A DNA stretch of 64,000 bases from Deinococcus radiotolerans (GTDB lineage: Bacteria > Deinococcota > Deinococci > Deinococcales > Deinococcaceae). Each line of letters opens with the position of its first letter. The first letter of the stretch is position 1. Positions 17,277 through 24,442 of this stretch are shown here, piece after piece. Where the stretch lies: positions 310,001 to 374,000 of the forward strand of contig NZ_BMPE01000002.1 of assembly GCF_014647435.1 (NCBI RefSeq). The letters are read 5' to 3'. Below the pieces are notes generated by a model. That model was not told where the DNA came from and did not search any database. It saw only the letters and a list, made by a program, of their open reading frames with translations. The translations under genes and the position numbers were made by a program.

Positions 17277-17963
17277 TTATTTATCCAGCGGGTCGGGGTT
17301 GCGGCTGGCGGCCTTGCCTTCCTCGATCATGTTGTCGTGGCGGAAGACCTTGTCGCGCTCGGCTTCCAGGGCCACGCCCGCGCGGTCGTCACCGGGGACC
17401 AGTCGCTCGTCGCTGTGCTGCATGGTCGGGTCGGGCGAGGTGGGCGTCCTGGCGGGGCGCTGGTCGGGCGTCTGGTCAGCGGGCGTGCGGTAGGGGTCGT
17501 TGTCAGGCATGCGGGCCTCCTGGCCGGGGTGGGGGACACTGGCGGGCACGGTGGGTTCCGCGCGGGGCGTCTGGGCTGGGCTGGACGTGAACGCCGGGCT
17601 GTTGGACGCGGCGGTGGCCGTTACGCCCGTGGCCGCCGGGGCTGCGCTTGACAGGTCGCTGCCGACCGGCGCGGTTGAGGCGGTTCCGCCGGGTTCGTCC
17701 TCGTGCTCGCCGAGTTCCTCGATCAGGCGTTCGCGGGCCTTGATCTCCTCCTCGACGCGGCGGATGTCCTCCTGCACGCCACCCAGGACGTCGTGGTCCG
17801 CACCCGCGTGGTAGGAGCGGCCCAGGCGGCCGTACAGGGCGTCGAGTTCGCGGCTGAGACTGAAGATCTCCACGCGCAGCCGCGTGGCGGACGCGACCTC
17901 CTCGCCCCGGCGCTGCATGCGCTCCGCTCCGCGCTTGACGGTGTTCAGGATGTTGTCCAGCAT
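17277..17963 (-). CDS. Coiled-coil cytoplasmic protein of unknown function
   Basis: 228 residues from the ATG at 17963. The N-terminal 80 residues (LDNILNTVKRGAERM.., SLSRELDALYGRLGRSYH, IRRVEEEIKARERLIEELGEHED) form a charged helical/coiled-coil region with a zinc-free pattern reminiscent of small stress or envelope-associated helical proteins. The middle is Ala/Thr/Pro-rich and disordered, and the C-terminal 60 residues are charged. No signal peptide. A GTG five codons upstream is possible, but TAAGCT at 18011-18006 would serve either. Function not recognised. Confidence 0.75.
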   Translation of the reverse strand: MLDNILNTVKRGAERMQRRGEEVASATRLRVEIFSLSRELDALYGRLGRSYHAGADHDVLGGVQEDIRRVEEEIKARERLIEELGEHEDEPGGTASTAPVGSDLSSAAPAATGVTATAASNSPAFTSSPAQTPRAEPTVPASVPHPGQEARMPDNDPYRTPADQTPDQRPARTPTSPDPTMQHSDERLVPGDDRAGVALEAERDKVFRHDNMIEEGKAASRNPDPLDK

Positions 17964-18005
17964 GCCCTCAGTGTGCACGGCGCAGCCCGCGGGGGCGTGA
18001 GGCGC

Positions 18006-18011
18006 AGCTTA
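18006..18011 (-). promoter_or_regulatory. -10 box of the coiled-coil protein gene
   Basis: TAAGCT on the minus strand, about 42 nt upstream of the ATG; gives a short leader. Confidence 0.4.
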
Positions 18012-18057
18012 GGGGAACCCTGGGTGTCCCTCCACCTTCTGCCAACCTGCGCGTTGC

Positions 18058-18063
18058 TACAGT
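18058..18063 (+). promoter_or_regulatory. -10 box of the XdhC gene
   Basis: TACAGT, 9 nt before the ATG at 18073. Confidence 0.45.
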
Positions 18064-18072
18064 GACCTCACC

Positions 18073-19227
18073 ATGAACGCTGCCGAGACCAGAGCGCTGC
18101 TGAGCGCGCTGCGCGCCGCCCACGCCCGGGGCCAGCGCGCCGCGATCGCCACCGTGGTGGGCGTGCGCGGCAGCGCCTACCGCCGCGAGGGCACCCGCAT
18201 GCTCGTCCTTGATGACGGCGCGCAGGTGTGCATGCTCTCCGGCGGCTGCCTGGAAGCCGAGGTGGTCGAGGTCGCGCTGGAGGTCATCCGCACCGGCCAG
18301 AGCGCCCTGACGCACTACGACCTTTCCGAGGACGCCACCTGGGGCCTGGGCATCGGCTGCGGGGGCAGCGTGGACGTCCGCGTGGAACGCGTGGACCCGG
18401 AGGACCCGGTCACGGCGGCGTGGCTCGCGGCGCTGGAGGCCGGGGAGAAGGCCGCGCTGATCGTGCCCCTGGGCCCCGGCGCGGGGCGGCTGCTGGTCAC
18501 CCCGGAAGGGGAGGCCCTGGGGGACCTGCGGGCCGACCTGCGGCCCTTCGCGCTGGCCGCCGCCCGCGAACGTCTGACGCACCTGGAGCCGCGCGCCGCG
18601 ACCCTCGCGGCCCCGGACGGCACGCCCGTGTTCGTGGACGTCAGCACGCCCCCGCCGCAGCTCGTGCTGTATGGCGCGGGCCACGACGCGATGCCCCTGG
18701 CCTCTCAGGCGCACGCGCTGGGCTACGACGTGCACGTCATTGACCCGCGCGGCGCGTACCTCACGCCCGGCCGCTTCCCCGGCGCCACCCTGCACGCCCT
18801 GACGCCCGAGGAACTGGGCGCGTTCATGCCGGGCGAGCGGGCGCACCTGATCGTCATGAACCACCACATCGACCGCGACCGGGTGTGCCTCGCGCACGCG
18901 CTGCACTCCGGCGCGCCGTACGTGGGCGTCCTGGGCCCCCGCAGCCGCGCGCTGGACCTGCTGACTGCCCTGGAAGAGGAGGGGGTGACCTTCACGCCCG
19001 ATCAGCTGGCCCGCCTGCGCTCCCCGATCGGCCTGCGCCTGGGGGCCGAGGCGCCCGAGGAGGTCGCGCTGAGCATCCTGGCGGAACTCATGGCGTGGCG
19101 GCGCGGCTACGACGGGTCGTTCCTCAGCGGGCACGCGGGCCGCATTCACCACGAGCCCACCCACCCGGTCACGCCGCCCCTGGAACCGGAACCCGTCACC
19201 GGCGCGGGAACGTCCCCCACGCGGTAA
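18073..19227 (+). CDS. XdhC/CoxI-family molybdoenzyme maturation protein
   Basis: 384 residues. N-terminal XdhC/CoxI segment with VVGVRGSAYRREGTRML, the Cys-containing MLSGGCLEAEV (near 60) and GLGIGCGGSVDV (near 95). The C-terminal Rossmann-like XdhC_C domain has LVLYGAGHDAMPLASQA near 200 and GVLGPRSRA. These proteins bind molybdenum cofactor and insert the sulfurated form into xanthine dehydrogenase-type enzymes. The cognate oxidase subunits are not in the window. First of a rightward series with separate promoters. Confidence 0.92.
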   Translation: MNAAETRALLSALRAAHARGQRAAIATVVGVRGSAYRREGTRMLVLDDGAQVCMLSGGCLEAEVVEVALEVIRTGQSALTHYDLSEDATWGLGIGCGGSVDVRVERVDPEDPVTAAWLAALEAGEKAALIVPLGPGAGRLLVTPEGEALGDLRADLRPFALAAARERLTHLEPRAATLAAPDGTPVFVDVSTPPPQLVLYGAGHDAMPLASQAHALGYDVHVIDPRGAYLTPGRFPGATLHALTPEELGAFMPGERAHLIVMNHHIDRDRVCLAHALHSGAPYVGVLGPRSRALDLLTALEEEGVTFTPDQLARLRSPIGLRLGAEAPEEVALSILAELMAWRRGYDGSFLSGHAGRIHHEPTHPVTPPLEPEPVTGAGTSPTR

Positions 19228-19262
19228 ACGCTGCGCGCTGGGGGCACCTGCTGTACTGCGGC

Positions 19263-19787
19263 ATGACCCGCCACGCCGACGAAACCACCCCGGAGCTGTC
19301 CACGCCGGACCTGCCCACCGAGGACCTGCCGGTCACGGATCTCAGCGACCTGCGGCCCGACGCGCCCATCCTCTCGCCCCTCTGGCGCGAGTTCGGTGGC
19401 CGCCCCCGCTTCAACGGTCCCGCCGTGACCCTGCGCGTGCCCGGCCACAACCCGCTGGTGCGTGAGGCGCTCGCGGAACCCGGCGCGGGCCGCGTGCTGG
19501 TCGTGGACGGCGGCGGGAACCTGACGTGCGCGCTGCTGGGCGGTGAACTGGGCGAACTGGCCGCCGCGAACGGTTGGTCGGGCGTGATCGTGAACGGCTG
19601 CGTGCGCGACATCAGTGAACTGGCCCAGCTGAACCTCGGCGTGCGCGCCCTGGCCGCCCACCCGCGCCGCAGCGGCAGGGAACGCCTGGGCGACCGGGAC
19701 GTGCCGGTCACCTTCGGGGGCGTCACCATTCACCCGGGCGCCGCGGTGCACGCCGACGAGGACGGCATCCTGATCCTCCCCGTCTGA
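19263..19787 (+). CDS. RraA-like protein / 4-hydroxy-4-methyl-2-oxoglutarate aldolase family
   Basis: 174 residues. Family blocks: FNGPAVTLRV, LVREALAEPGAGRVLVVDGGGN, NGWSGVIVNGCVRDISEL (Arg-Asp of the metal/substrate site) and IRALAAHPRRS-like VRALAAHPRRSG. Members either inhibit RNase E or act as divalent-metal HMG/oxaloacetate aldolases; the conserved R-D pair favours aldolase capability. The N-terminal 30 residues are acidic and the usual TCDLCDA motif is replaced by VTDLSDL, so the entry part of the fold is unusual. It begins 35 nt after xdhC. Confidence 0.85.
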   Translation: MTRHADETTPELSTPDLPTEDLPVTDLSDLRPDAPILSPLWREFGGRPRFNGPAVTLRVPGHNPLVREALAEPGAGRVLVVDGGGNLTCALLGGELGELAAANGWSGVIVNGCVRDISELAQLNLGVRALAAHPRRSGRERLGDRDVPVTFGGVTIHPGAAVHADEDGILILPV

Positions 19788-19828
19788 ACGCCGCCGAAGG
19801 GAGGGACACCCTGGGGCGCGCCACGCGG

Positions 19829-19834
19829 TACGCT
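19829..19834 (+). promoter_or_regulatory. -10 box of the YbaN-family gene
   Basis: TACGCT, 6 nt before the ATG at 19841. Confidence 0.5.
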
Positions 19835-19840
19835 GCCCCC

Positions 19841-20257
19841 ATGACGGCCCCCGACCCCACGCCAGCCGCCACGCCACGCCGCCGCCCGCTGTGGGTGGCC
19901 GCCGGGTTCCTGATGACCGGCCTGGGTGTCCTGGGCCTGCTCCTCCCTGGTTTTCCCGGCACCGTGTGGTTCGTCCTGGCGGCCGCCGCGTTCTCCAGGG
20001 GTGACCCGCGCTGGGAGGCGTGGCTGCTGTCCCGGCCGGTCATCGGGGCGCTGGTGCGCGATTACCGCGCGGGGCTGGGCATGCCGCTGCGCGCCAAGTG
20101 GATCGCCTGCGCGTGCATCGTGGTGGCGGTGGCGTTCAGCGTGGGCCGCATCCCCGCCCTGATCGGGCAGATCGCGTGGGTCCTGGTCGGGCTGGCGGGC
20201 GTCGCGTACATCACAATGAAGATTCCCACCCGGCGCGCCCAGGAACCGGGCGCGTAG
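19841..20257 (+). CDS. YbaN-family (DUF454) small membrane protein
   Basis: 138 residues, integral membrane protein of the DUF454/YbaN group: first hydrophobic segment LWVAAGFLMTGLGVLGLLLPGFPGTVWFVLAAAAF with the family LPGFPGT motif, the RPVIGALVRDYRAGLGM loop, and two further hydrophobic helices. Function in the family is unknown. Leaderless start by the TACGCT spacing. Confidence 0.88.
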   Translation: MTAPDPTPAATPRRRPLWVAAGFLMTGLGVLGLLLPGFPGTVWFVLAAAAFSRGDPRWEAWLLSRPVIGALVRDYRAGLGMPLRAKWIACACIVVAVAFSVGRIPALIGQIAWVLVGLAGVAYITMKIPTRRAQEPGA

Positions 20258-20260
20258 ACT
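20255..20260 (+). promoter_or_regulatory. -10 box of the ferredoxin-like gene, overlapping the ybaN stop
   Basis: TAGACT, 6 nt before the ATG at 20267; its TAG is the stop codon of the preceding gene. Confidence 0.45.
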
Positions 20261-20266
20261 CCACGC

Positions 20267-21280
20267 ATGCTTCAGGGTGTCCTTGCCCGGCTGGATGACG
20301 CCGGGAACCACGTGCCGCGTTTTACCGCGCCCCGCTGCCTGCTCGAGCGGCAGGCGGTGGGCGGCTGCGACGCCTGCCACACCACCTGCCCCCACGCGGC
20401 CATCACGCTTGGCATGGTGGGCAGCAGCGTCCAGATCGACCCCGACCTGTGCACCGGCTGCGGCCTGTGCGTGCAGGTGTGCCCCAGCGGCGCGCTGGAA
20501 TACAACCTCGAACCCGCCATGCAGAGCGTGCGCGACCAGCAGGACCCGGCCGCCCGCGCCACGCCTGACGCCAGCCTCACCTGCTCGCGCAGCGGCGCTG
20601 GCGGCCCCAGCCTGACGTGCCTGGGCCGCGTCACGCCCGCGCTGCTCTCCGCCGCCGGCGCGTGGGGCGCACCCCTGACCCTCATTCACGGGGACTGCGC
20701 CGGATGCCCGGTCGGGGCGCCCGACGTACCACAGCGGCTGGCGCGTGTGCTGGACACCGCGCAGGAACTGCGGGCGCCCACAGGTCAACCCGCGCAGGTC
20801 ACCATCCGCCCCGCCACGCCGGAGGACACCAGCCGCTCCCTGACCGTCTCGCGGCGCAGCGCCTTCGGGGCCCTGTTCCGCGCAGGCAAGCAGCACCTCG
20901 CGCAGAGCATCCCCGACAGTCCCCTGCCCTTCGTGGACTGGAGTGTCCCCGAGGACCGCACGCCCCAGGAGTGGACGTGGCGCGAACGCAGCCTCAGGCC
21001 CACGCCCCCGGAGGACGCCGCGGTGCTCTGGCCCGCGCCCCTCGTGGACGACACATGCATCGACTGCCCCGTCTGCGCCAACGTGTGCCCCACCGGCGCC
21101 ATCACCCGCGACCTGCAACCCGACGGGGGCGTGCAACTCCTTCTGAACCTGGGCGCCTGCACCGGCTGCATGGCCTGCCTGCACTCCTGCCCGCCCCAGG
21201 CCATCCACGCGCAGACCCACTGGCGGCCCGCCGCGTTCCGCGCGCCCCTACTGCTGCGCGAGAGCGACACGGTCATGTAA
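20267..21280 (+). CDS. Multi-cluster 4Fe-4S ferredoxin-like protein
   Basis: 337 residues, cytoplasmic. Iron-sulfur motifs occur in two modules. The N-terminal one has CDACHTTCPHA (near 37) and CTGCGLCVQVCPSGA (near 65). The C-terminal one has CIDCPVCANVCPTGA (near 265) and CTGCMACLHSCPPQA (near 300). Between them a Cys-bearing insert (SLTCLG, GDCAGCPVGAPD) resembles a CCG-like segment. Probably carries several 4Fe-4S clusters and transfers electrons; partner unknown. No Tat signal. Closest in layout to 4Fe-4S proteins of HdrA/ferredoxin type, but no specific enzyme can be named. Confidence 0.85.
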   Translation: MLQGVLARLDDAGNHVPRFTAPRCLLERQAVGGCDACHTTCPHAAITLGMVGSSVQIDPDLCTGCGLCVQVCPSGALEYNLEPAMQSVRDQQDPAARATPDASLTCSRSGAGGPSLTCLGRVTPALLSAAGAWGAPLTLIHGDCAGCPVGAPDVPQRLARVLDTAQELRAPTGQPAQVTIRPATPEDTSRSLTVSRRSAFGALFRAGKQHLAQSIPDSPLPFVDWSVPEDRTPQEWTWRERSLRPTPPEDAAVLWPAPLVDDTCIDCPVCANVCPTGAITRDLQPDGGVQLLLNLGACTGCMACLHSCPPQAIHAQTHWRPAAFRAPLLLRESDTVM

Positions 21281-21316
21281 CCACAGGGGAGAGGGCCCCC
21301 GCGCCGTTCAGGCAGG

Positions 21317-21345
21317 ACGCCGCCCCTCACGTCGAGGGGCGGCGT
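21317..21345. terminator. Convergent terminator hairpin
   Basis: ACGCCGCCCCT / AGGGGCGGCGT, 11-bp perfect stem with a 7-nt loop between the ferredoxin and murA genes. Confidence 0.65.
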
Positions 21346-21360
21346 TCCCGGTCGGGCAGG

Positions 21361-22644
21361 TCAGTCGGCGGCGGGGACCAGTTCAGGCTCGCGCTGCATG
21401 ACGTCCGCCCCCAGGCCCTGCAGGCGCTCGGCCAGACGCTCGTACCCGCGGTTGAGGTACTGCACGCCGTCAATCACCGTGTCGCCCTCGCAGGTCAGGC
21501 CCGCGATGAACAGCGCCGCGCCGGCCCGCAGGTCGGCGGCCTTCACGGGTGCGGAGCGCAGCGCGCCCCCCTGGATGATCTGCGTGTACCCGCTGACCGT
21601 GATGGTCGCGCCCATGCGGTGCAGTTCCGCCACGTGCGTCAGACGGTCAGGGTACACCGGGTCCTGCACGACGCTGGTGCCGGGAATCGTGGCAAGCAGC
21701 GCGCTCATCTGCGGCTGCAGGTCCGTGGGGAAGCCTGGGTAGCTCTGGGTGGTGATGTTCACGGGCTTCAGTTCGCGGTTCGTGGCGTCCACCGTCACGC
21801 TCTGCCCATCCTCGGTGATGTCCGCGCCGACTTCCTGCAACTTGCCGATCACGGCGCGCAGGTGGTCCGGGCGGACGTTGTGGATGGTGAAGCGGCTGCG
21901 CGTGGCGGCGGCCAGCATCATGAACGTCCCAGCCTCGATACGGTCGGGAATCACGCGGTACTCGCCGCCGCGCAGGGCGGGCACGCCCCGGACAGTCAGG
22001 GTGTGGGTGCCGGCACCCTGAATGTCGGCGCCCAGGTGATTGAGGAACTCGATGAGTTCCACGACATCCGTGTCGATGCTGGCGTTCTCCAGCGTGACCA
22101 CGCCGTCCCCGAGGGTGGCGGCCAGCAGGGCGTTGTGCGTGCCGCCCACGGTGAGCAGTTCAAAGATGAAGTGCCCGCTGAGGCTGCCGCTGCGTTTCGC
22201 GTCGAAGTTGCCGTTGTCCTCGGTGACGTCCACGCCCAGGGCGCGCAGGGCCTTGACGTGCTGATCGACCGGGCGGGGGCCCCAGGCGCAGCCGCCGGGC
22301 ATGGACACGGTCGCCTGTCCGGCGCGGGCCAGGATGGCGCCCATGACGATGAAACTGGCGCGCATCTTGCTGACCAGCGCGTAGGGGGCGTCGGTGTGCA
22401 GGATCTCCGGGGTGTGCAACTCCAGGCTGTTCGGGCCAACCCAGGCGTGATGGGTGCCCAGGTGCGCCATGAGTTCCAGGATGGTCAGGACGTCGCTCAG
22501 GCGGGGAATGCCGTGCAGCGTGACTTTCTCGCGGGTCAGCAGGGTGGCGACAATGACGGGCAGCGCGGCGTTCTTGCTGCCCTGGACGGTGATCTGGCCG
22601 CTGAGGGGGCGGCCACCCTGGACGTGCAGTGGGGTCAGGTGCAT
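21361..22644 (-). CDS. murA: UDP-N-acetylglucosamine 1-carboxyvinyltransferase
   Basis: 427 residues, the full MurA length. Catalyses enolpyruvyl transfer from PEP to UDP-GlcNAc, the first committed step of peptidoglycan synthesis, in the cytoplasm. Substrate-binding QGSKNAALPV (22-31), the catalytic and fosfomycin-targeted Cys in PGGCAWGPRPVD (about 115-126), PDRIEAGTFM near 228, and the C-terminal GYERLAERLQGLGAD are all present. AAGGAA lies 6 nt before the ATG. The Cys is retained, so classical fosfomycin sensitivity of this enzyme would be expected. Confidence 0.97.
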   Translation of the reverse strand: MHLTPLHVQGGRPLSGQITVQGSKNAALPVIVATLLTREKVTLHGIPRLSDVLTILELMAHLGTHHAWVGPNSLELHTPEILHTDAPYALVSKMRASFIVMGAILARAGQATVSMPGGCAWGPRPVDQHVKALRALGVDVTEDNGNFDAKRSGSLSGHFIFELLTVGGTHNALLAATLGDGVVTLENASIDTDVVELIEFLNHLGADIQGAGTHTLTVRGVPALRGGEYRVIPDRIEAGTFMMLAAATRSRFTIHNVRPDHLRAVIGKLQEVGADITEDGQSVTVDATNRELKPVNITTQSYPGFPTDLQPQMSALLATIPGTSVVQDPVYPDRLTHVAELHRMGATITVSGYTQIIQGGALRSAPVKAADLRAGAALFIAGLTCEGDTVIDGVQYLNRGYERLAERLQGLGADVMQREPELVPAAD

Positions 22645-22727
22645 CAGATTTCCTTTCGACGGTCGGGCCGTGCGTGGCTCGCCGGGGGGGTCAGAGTGGT
22701 CGGCCGGACAACGCGCGGCATGGGTGC

Positions 22728-22733
22728 ATGTTA
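22728..22733 (-). promoter_or_regulatory. -10 candidate of murA
   Basis: TAACAT on the minus strand with TGGACG 18 nt upstream as a possible -35; leader about 80 nt. Confidence 0.35.
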
Positions 22734-22790
22734 CACATCTTGCTCACCCATCGTCCACACTGACCATACAGATGATGCCAGCCTGTGGGA

Positions 22791-22840
22791 TGAGCTCACC
22801 TGAGGGAAAACAGTCACATCCAGCTCATGTTGTTGAGCTG
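22791..22840. promoter_or_regulatory. Repeated AGCTCA/TGAGCT sites, operator candidate for the RHH gene
   Basis: TGAGCTCA (22791-22798, palindrome) is followed by CAGCTCA (22821-22827) and TGAGCTG (22834-22840), which form an inverted repeat with a 6-nt gap overlapping the -35 at 22830-22835. Half-site recurrence at the promoter of a ribbon-helix-helix gene suggests autoregulation. Confidence 0.45.
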
Positions 22841-22858
22841 TGTCGTGCGTGGTAGGCT
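22830..22858 (+). promoter_or_regulatory. Promoter of the ribbon-helix-helix gene
   Basis: -35 TTGTTG (22830-22835), 17-bp spacer, -10 TAGGCT (22853-22858). The leader is about 60 nt and carries AGGAGA before the ATG. Confidence 0.55.
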
Positions 22859-22923
22859 GCCCCCACGGACTGCGGCCCCCGCCCCCTCACACGCGTGCGG
22901 CGCGGTCCCTTTTCAGGAGAGGC

Positions 22924-23148
22924 ATGCCCAAGAAGGAACGCAAACGGCTGCAAGTGGTGATCAGCGATGAACAGGACGCCCTGCTCACCCGCACCGCCTA
23001 CGAACTGTCCAGCCCTGAACGTCTGATCAGCAAAAGCGAGGTCGTGCGCCTGGCCATCGAGAAGATCGCCCGCGAACTGGGCGAAGGCGAGAACCTCGAA
23101 CAGTACCGCGCCATCCTCGACCACGAAGCCGTCGCCGACGAAGCCTGA
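22924..23148 (+). CDS. Small ribbon-helix-helix-type protein
   Basis: 74 residues: a very basic N-terminus (PKKERKR), one beta strand LQVVIS (9-14), helix DEQDALLTRTAYEL, and helix SKSEVVRLAIEKIARELG, with an acidic tail. This strand-helix-helix order is that of MetJ/Arc DNA-binding proteins, where the strand of a dimer reads the major groove. Such proteins are transcription factors or antitoxins; no toxin gene follows, so a free-standing regulator is more likely. AGGAGA precedes the ATG at 22924. Inverted repeats at its promoter suggest self-control. Confidence 0.75.
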   Translation: MPKKERKRLQVVISDEQDALLTRTAYELSSPERLISKSEVVRLAIEKIARELGEGENLEQYRAILDHEAVADEA

Positions 23149-23182
23149 GTACACGCCCCCAGCCCGGAGCCCAACACAGACA

Positions 23183-23215
23183 CCCGGCCGGGACGCCGAC
23201 CGCAGACCGGCCGGG
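23183..23215. terminator. Convergent terminator hairpin
   Basis: CCCGGCCGG / CCGGCCGGG, 9-bp perfect stem with a 15-nt loop, between the RHH gene and the endopeptidase gene. Confidence 0.5.
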
Positions 23216-23263
23216 CGCCTCTATGGAGAGGACCGGCCTGTCAGCACCTGATGACCCGCCGGG

Positions 23264-24280
23264 TCAGTGGCCTGGCGCGAAGGCCGTCACGGGGGTCAGC
23301 ACCCGCCGGGCCCCCACGTAGCGGGGCGCCCAGTACCGGTCGGCATGCAGCCGGTCCACCGTCACCCGCCCCTGGTACGAGTTCGCACTGATGAACTGAT
23401 CGTCGCCCAGGTAGATGCCCACGTGCGACACCTTCCCGCTGCCCTCGGTGTCGAAGAAGACCAGGTCGCCCGGCTCCAGCGCGTCGGTCTCCACAGGCTG
23501 TCCCGCCCTGGCCTGCTCGGCACTCGTGCGCGGCAGGTTCACGCCCAGCGGCGTGAACACCTGGAGCACCAGGCCGCTGCAATCCGTGCCGCTGCGCGTG
23601 ACGCCGCCCAGCACGTATGGCGTGTTCAGCAGATTCAGCGCGGCATTCCGCCAGTCCGGCAGCGGCGTGGCGGGCGCGGTCACGCCCTGCGGGCCGCCGG
23701 GGTGCGGCGCAGGCATGGGCCGCCCCGGCTGCAGGCTGGGCAGCTGCTGCGCCGGGTTCAGAGGCTGGAATGGGGAATCCACCCGTCCAGTGGGGACCGG
23801 CGCGGCGGTCAGGGCGGGCGTGGACAGGACCGCCGCACCAGCGCTGGGCCCGGCGGGGAGCGCCGCGCCGGGCGGCAGGGTCAGCATCTGCCCGACCTTC
23901 AGCACCGTGCCCGTGGGCAGTGTGCTGGCGGTCAGCAGGGCCTCCACGGTCACGTTGAACCGGCGGGCCAGGGCGTACAGCGTGTCGCCCGGCTGCACCT
24001 GATAGGTCGTGGGTACCACGCGCAGGGTCAGCACCTGCCCCACTTTCAGGTCCGCGCTGCTCAGGTGATTCAGGGCCAGCAGGTCCGCGACGCTCAGGCC
24101 CGCGCGGCGCGCCAGGCTGAAGGCGGTATCGCCGGGCTGCACGGTGACAGAGGACGGCCCGTCCGCGGCGGCGGCTGGCCCTGAGCTGCTGGGTTCCGTG
24201 AAGACCGCCTGAGCGTGCGCGCCACCCACGAGGAGTGCGCCGAGCAGCAGAAAGGCGGGCAGGAACCGGGCTTCAGGCAT
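23264..24280 (-). CDS. LysM-NlpC/P60 cell-wall endopeptidase
   Basis: 338 residues. Signal peptide (FLPAFLLLGALLVGGAHAQ, cleavage near 24), then two LysM peptidoglycan-binding modules (VQPGDTAFSLARRAGLSV near 45 and VQPGDTLYALARRFNVTV near 93) and a Pro-rich linker. The NlpC/P60 domain occupies about 210-325, with catalytic Cys in GTDCSGLVLQVF and His in VSHVGIYLGDD. A secreted gamma-D-Glu-diamino-acid endopeptidase that hydrolyses peptide stems in the wall, for growth or daughter separation. The start at 24280 is fixed by the signal peptide; a long upstream reading frame is antisense to the MFS gene. Confidence 0.94.
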   Translation of the reverse strand: MPEARFLPAFLLLGALLVGGAHAQAVFTEPSSSGPAAAADGPSSVTVQPGDTAFSLARRAGLSVADLLALNHLSSADLKVGQVLTLRVVPTTYQVQPGDTLYALARRFNVTVEALLTASTLPTGTVLKVGQMLTLPPGAALPAGPSAGAAVLSTPALTAAPVPTGRVDSPFQPLNPAQQLPSLQPGRPMPAPHPGGPQGVTAPATPLPDWRNAALNLLNTPYVLGGVTRSGTDCSGLVLQVFTPLGVNLPRTSAEQARAGQPVETDALEPGDLVFFDTEGSGKVSHVGIYLGDDQFISANSYQGRVTVDRLHADRYWAPRYVGARRVLTPVTAFAPGH

Positions 24281-24430
24281 GGGATCAGTCGCTTCACCGT
24301 GAGAGAGCAGTGAAGGAAGTGTGGGACTCCGCGCACCGTAACACGCCCCCTGCCACACTGCAAGAACACCCGCCGGGCCCCGGGGTCCCGCCAGTGGGAA
24401 CGCCCACACGGACCGCGCCCCCTGCGGGCG

Positions 24431-24436
24431 TATGGT
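24431..24436 (+). promoter_or_regulatory. -10 box of the MFS transporter gene
   Basis: TATGGT, 6 nt before the GTG at 24443. Confidence 0.5.
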
Positions 24437-24442
24437 GGGCGG

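Noticed and set aside
20617..22803. 728-codon plus-strand frame spanning the ferredoxin gene end and antisense to murA
   Set aside because: Crosses a strong terminator and is the shadow of two well-identified genes.
22924..23148. RHH protein as antitoxin of a toxin-antitoxin pair
   Set aside because: No partner toxin ORF follows or precedes on the same strand; a terminator follows directly.
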